Source: Candidatus Thalassarchaeaceae archaeon (GTDB lineage Archaea; Thermoplasmatota; Poseidoniia; Poseidoniales; Thalassarchaeaceae). Taken from it: a stretch of DNA of 8,056 nt. Shown in pieces: positions 6,023 to 8,056 of the stretch. Within the stretch, counting starts at the first letter, position 1. Each line of letters begins with the position of its first letter. Both the position numbers and the translations under genes were made by a program. The stretch is from positions 1-8,056 of the forward strand of contig JASLKO010000012.1 of the NCBI GenBank assembly GCA_030747475.1. The letters are read 5' to 3'. The notes beneath the pieces are model-generated. The model was not told where the DNA came from. It saw only the letters and a program-made list of their open reading frames with translations, and made no database searches.

Positions 6023-6616
6023 ATGGCTGGCCAAGGGGTTGAGATCGAGTATCGATTCTTTATCCCTGATTTTTCTAAATTACCGGCCCTGGGCAAGGGC
6101 TCAAAAATCATTCAATGCTATCTACCAAAGTGGAAAGTTGAGATTGTTGATGGAGATTTATCATTTGAAAATAAAATTCTGAAAGATAATTTGCAACAAG
6201 ATGCCATTGCCCAATTTGAGAAAGTTCTCGAAGAGGGGGGCACCATTGCGCCCCGCATTCGTCTTGTAGATGGGCGGGCCTTTGTGACTGTGAAAGGTCC
6301 AATGGAAAATTATGCACGGATGGAATGGGAATGGGAAGTATTGGAAGATTCTGTCAAGGATCTCGTGATGTCATATCGTTTCCCCTTTGTGCTCAAAACC
6401 CGCTATGAAATTCCTGCGCAGGATGATTTATGTTGGGAAGTGGATGTGTTTGAGGGGGATAATGCGGGGTTGGTCTTGGCCGAACTTGAGGTTCCCACGA
6501 GTGATTATTCGTTTACAAGACCCGAGTGGGTTGGTGATGACGTGACCAGTGATGATCGATTTGGAAATGGGTCATTGGCTCGTGACCCGTGGTGTGATTG
6601 GGCCGATGAAATTTAA
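6023..6616 (+). CDS. CYTH-domain protein (triphosphate tunnel metalloenzyme superfamily)
   Basis: This 197-residue protein carries CYTH hallmarks in order: EIEYRF at 7-12 (the ExExK signature, with R11 in the Lys place), PRIRL at 77-81, VTVKGP at 88-93, the acidic strand EWEWEV at 101-106, KTRYEIP at 125-131, CWEVDVFEG at 137-145 and LAELEVP at 152-158. These supply the alternating acidic and basic residues that line the tunnel and bind metal and triphosphate. Family members hydrolyse inorganic triphosphate, thiamine triphosphate or nucleoside triphosphates, or act as class IV adenylate cyclases. Residues about 40-72 (ending EKVLEEGG) look like an extra helical stretch before the first basic strand. 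ATG 6023 is preferred over a TTG at 6014. The stop abuts the convergent aminotransferase stop with no gap. The gene has no obvious tie to sugar synthesis, and which triphosphate it acts on cannot be decided. Confidence 0.82.
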   Translation: MAGQGVEIEYRFFIPDFSKLPALGKGSKIIQCYLPKWKVEIVDGDLSFENKILKDNLQQDAIAQFEKVLEEGGTIAPRIRLVDGRAFVTVKGPMENYARMEWEWEVLEDSVKDLVMSYRFPFVLKTRYEIPAQDDLCWEVDVFEGDNAGLVLAELEVPTSDYSFTRPEWVGDDVTSDDRFGNGSLARDPWCDWADEI

Positions 6617-7714
6617 TCACGGCACCCAAGCAATAACTGCATCAATGACGCGCTGCACTTCTTCGTCTGTGAGTAGTGGCATCACCGGGATACTCACAAT
6701 GTCGTCACAGACTGCTTCTGTGTACTCTAAGGTGCCTCGCTTACCCTGTGGGTGCTCCGAATAAACGGGTTGAAGGTGGCAGGGTATTGGATAATGAATG
6801 CCTGTTGAGATATCCATTGAACTCATGTGAGATTGGAATGCTTCCCTGTCACCAACTCGCAGAACATATTGATGCCAAGCGTGAGTGGCGCCCTCTCTGA
6901 CTTTTGGGGTTTTGATGTGAGTTAGTTCAGAGAATGCCTCACTATATCGATTGGCAATTTCATTGCGTCGATCAACCCATCCATCGAGGTGTTTAAGTTG
7001 AACTCTTCCGATACCGCACTGAATCTCTGAAAGGCGGAAATTGGTCCCCAATACATCGTTTCTGTATTTATCAGATCGTCCATGATCAATGAATGTCGAT
7101 ACGCGTTGAATCAAATCTTCCCGGTTGGTTAGAATCGCTCCACCATCTCCACCAACAGCCATATTCTTACTCGGGAAAAAGGAGAATGTGGCAATGTCTC
7201 CAAACGATCCAATGCGCTGACCGTTGAGTGCCCCGCCATGGCCCTGGGCTGAGTCCTCAATGACTGGGATACCATGTTTCTTGGCGACAGTATAGACATC
7301 GGTGCTCATTGGTTGACCATAGAGATGTACTCCGATGATGGCTTTTGTGAGAGGTGTGATTGCAGCTTCAATTGCTGCTGAGTCAATCGTGTAATATTCT
7401 TCTTCAATCTCAACGAATATTGGGGTGGCGCCCACCAATGTGATGCAAGTTGCACTTGCGATATATGTGTGGCTTGGGACGATTACTTCGTCGCCATGGC
7501 CTACATCAAGGGAATGGAGTGCCGCGATGAGTGCGACCGATCCATTGCTACAGGGGGTGCCAGAAAGTGCTCCGCAATATTCGGCCCATTCTGCTCCAAA
7601 TGCCTTTGATTCTGGTCCCTTAATCCAATACCCTGAGGCGAGGATTCTTTGTGCGGCATCCATCATTTCATCATCGATGAACATTCTACCCATGGGCACT
7701 TTATCGGGGGCCAT
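6617..7714 (-). CDS. DegT/DnrJ/EryC1-family PLP aminotransferase, WbpE-like sugar 3-aminotransferase
   Basis: This 365-residue enzyme has the full family architecture. PCSNGSVALIAALHSL (54-69) binds the PLP phosphate, EVIVPSHTYIASA (76-88) is the conserved fold-type I strand, VIEDSAQGHGG (151-161) supplies D154 for the pyridine nitrogen, and TFSFFPSKNMAVGGDGG (176-192) supplies Schiff-base lysine K183. The C-terminal GIHYPIPCHLQPVY block is also typical. The family transfers an amino group, usually from glutamate, to a ketosugar nucleotide; length and motifs fit the WbpE branch that aminates a 3-keto UDP-sugar. The frame is open up to 7843, but that would run over the tRNA-Leu gene and its promoter, so ATG 7714 is chosen. 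A TATA-like box lies 40-51 bp upstream. The gene is monocistronic here. QdtB/DesV-type aminotransferases for other ketosugars remain possible. Confidence 0.88.
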   Translation of the reverse strand: MAPDKVPMGRMFIDDEMMDAAQRILASGYWIKGPESKAFGAEWAEYCGALSGTPCSNGSVALIAALHSLDVGHGDEVIVPSHTYIASATCITLVGATPIFVEIEEEYYTIDSAAIEAAITPLTKAIIGVHLYGQPMSTDVYTVAKKHGIPVIEDSAQGHGGALNGQRIGSFGDIATFSFFPSKNMAVGGDGGAILTNREDLIQRVSTFIDHGRSDKYRNDVLGTNFRLSEIQCGIGRVQLKHLDGWVDRRNEIANRYSEAFSELTHIKTPKVREGATHAWHQYVLRVGDREAFQSHMSSMDISTGIHYPIPCHLQPVYSEHPQGKRGTLEYTEAVCDDIVSIPVMPLLTDEEVQRVIDAVIAWVP

Positions 7715-7753
7715 TGAATTGAGCGGGGGCGAGTCGACTACTTGAAAACGAGG

Positions 7754-7765
7754 CCAAAAATATGG
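7754..7765 (-). promoter_or_regulatory. Putative TATA box of the aminotransferase gene
   Basis: On the minus strand this reads CCATATTTTTGG, an AT-rich octamer flanked by an inverted GG/CC. It lies 40-51 bp upstream of the aminotransferase ATG at 7714, matching the distance seen for the thermosome and glycosyltransferase boxes. No Shine-Dalgarno sequence precedes the ATG. The box is 55 bp from the tRNA 5' end on the other strand, too far to be its own box A. Confidence 0.45.
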
Positions 7766-7783
7766 CCATAATGACCCCGTCGC

Positions 7784-7792
7784 TTTGATAAG
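7784..7792 (+). promoter_or_regulatory. Possible box A of the tRNA-Leu gene
   Basis: TTTGATAAG lies 28-36 bp upstream of the first base of the tRNA, which fits an archaeal box A with a leader of a few bases. It is a weak match and the call rests on position. Confidence 0.3.
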
Positions 7793-7819
7793 AATGAGTT
7801 CGGTCGCCGACTCATACTT

Positions 7820-7906
7820 GCAGAGGTTGCCAAGCTTGGTCAACGGCGCTAGGATGAGGTCCTAGTCCTCAGTGGTTCGCAGGTTCAAATCCTGCCCTCT
7901 GCACCA
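7820..7906 (+). tRNA. tRNA-Leu (anticodon GAG), CCA encoded
   Basis: An 87-base class II tRNA can be folded by hand. The acceptor stem GCAGAGG (7820-7826) pairs perfectly with CCTCTGC (7896-7902), followed by A73 and an encoded CCA. The D stem is GCC/GGC around AAGCTTGGTCAAC. The anticodon stem CTAGG pairs with CCTAG around the loop ATGAGGT, giving anticodon GAG, which reads CUC and CUU leucine codons. A 13-base variable arm follows, as expected for leucine. The T arm is GCAGG-TTCAAAT-CCTGC. A73 is the leucine discriminator. There is no intron. The gene lies on the opposite strand to the aminotransferase, overlapping only the non-coding upstream part of that reading frame. Confidence 0.95.
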
Positions 7907-7909
7907 ACG

Positions 7910-7914
7910 TTTTT
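7910..7914 (+). terminator. Poly-T terminator after tRNA-Leu
   Basis: Five consecutive T residues begin 4 bases after the encoded CCA and are followed by CCC. Short T runs end transcription in archaea without needing a hairpin, so this is a plausible tRNA 3' end signal. Confidence 0.45.
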
Positions 7915-7946
7915 CCCATTAATGGTAATTTATTTACTGTAGATTG

Positions 7947-8056
7947 ATGTATTCTGGAATAATTCATCCATTCTACTGCAATACGAATGGTTATGTGGCC
8001 GCTTCGTTCCGACTTCAATTGATGGTTGACGACTGGGGTCAACGGAAGCGGTCTCG
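7947..8056 (+). CDS. Possible start of an unidentified gene, cut by window edge
   Basis: From ATG 7947 a plus-strand frame stays open to the end (36 codons). It has a second in-frame ATG at 8022 giving MVDDWGQRKRS, which could be the true start. An AT-rich stretch TAATTTATTTA at 7926-7936 lies upstream. I recognise no family. The minus strand is also open through here in one frame, so coding is not certain; the stretch may equally be intergenic. No Shine-Dalgarno site is seen. Confidence 0.22.
   Translation, partial: MYSGIIHPFYCNTNGYVAASFRLQLMVDDWGQRKRS
7999..8051. repeat. Short inverted repeat near the right edge
   Basis: CCGCTTC at 7999-8005 is the reverse complement of GAAGCGG at 8045-8051, and the inner GTT (8006-8008) can extend the pairing with AAC (8041-8043) after a one-base bulge. 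A second small pair, GTTGAC (8025-8030) with GTCAAC (8038-8043), shares the same AAC, so the two hairpins are mutually exclusive. It may be chance or a structured RNA or regulatory element at the start of the next gene. Confidence 0.3.

Noticed and set aside
5945..6034. N-terminal extension of the acetyltransferase from a TTG
   Set aside because: It would overlap the CYTH start, uses TTG, and has no hexapeptide repeats; ATG 5944 has a TATA-like box at the right distance.
7715..7843. N-terminal extension of the aminotransferase frame
   Set aside because: It would run across the TATA-like box and into the tRNA-Leu gene, and known family members start close to ATG 7714.
7820..7906. Integration (att) site at the tRNA-Leu 3' end
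   Set aside because: No direct repeat of the tRNA 3' end and no integrase gene is present in the window.
1..8056. CRISPR array, insertion sequence or toxin-antitoxin pair
   Set aside because: No spaced direct repeats, transposase motifs or paired small cytosolic genes were seen on either strand.

Overview
The window looks like a piece of a compact, gene-dense euryarchaeal chromosome, perhaps from a marine planktonic lineage such as Marine Group II/III (Poseidoniales). Sequence signs of an archaeon are the first 46 codons of a group II chaperonin (thermosome) at the left edge, an archaeal-type ATPase-KH protein, a class II tRNA-Leu with archaeal-like features, and AT-rich TATA-like boxes about 40-45 bp upstream of several start codons instead of clear Shine-Dalgarno sites. 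The lineage is an inference from gene types, not from a marker tree.

Layout, left to right. On the minus strand, read from 2996 leftward, are a Gfo/Idh/MocA sugar-nucleotide dehydrogenase, a small three-helix membrane protein, a VirB11/PilT-like ATPase with a KH domain and a very basic tail, and the start of the thermosome gene with its own promoter. Diverging from the dehydrogenase on the plus strand are a GT-B glycosyltransferase and, 2 bp later, an EamA/DMT-family ten-helix transporter. Converging on the transporter from the minus strand are a WbpD-like hexapeptide-repeat acetyltransferase and a 77-aa two-helix membrane protein whose 3' end overlaps the transporter by 26 bp. Diverging from the acetyltransferase on the plus strand is a CYTH-domain protein. 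It abuts, tail to tail with no gap, a DegT/DnrJ/EryC1 aminotransferase on the minus strand. A tRNA-Leu(GAG) lies upstream of the aminotransferase. The last 150 bp hold a T-run terminator, a short inverted repeat and perhaps the start of another gene.

The functional thread is surface-sugar synthesis. A 3-dehydrogenase, a 3-aminotransferase and a 3-N-acetyltransferase are the three activities that convert a UDP-GlcNAc-type nucleotide sugar into its 2,3-diacetamido form (WbpB/WbpE/WbpD logic in bacteria; a comparable acetamido-sugar set is known in methanococci). The glycosyltransferase could use the product, and the EamA protein could move a lipid-linked or small intermediate across the membrane. 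The three enzymes sit in three separate transcription units interleaved with housekeeping-type genes, not in one operon. I see no CRISPR array, insertion sequence, integrase or toxin-antitoxin pair.
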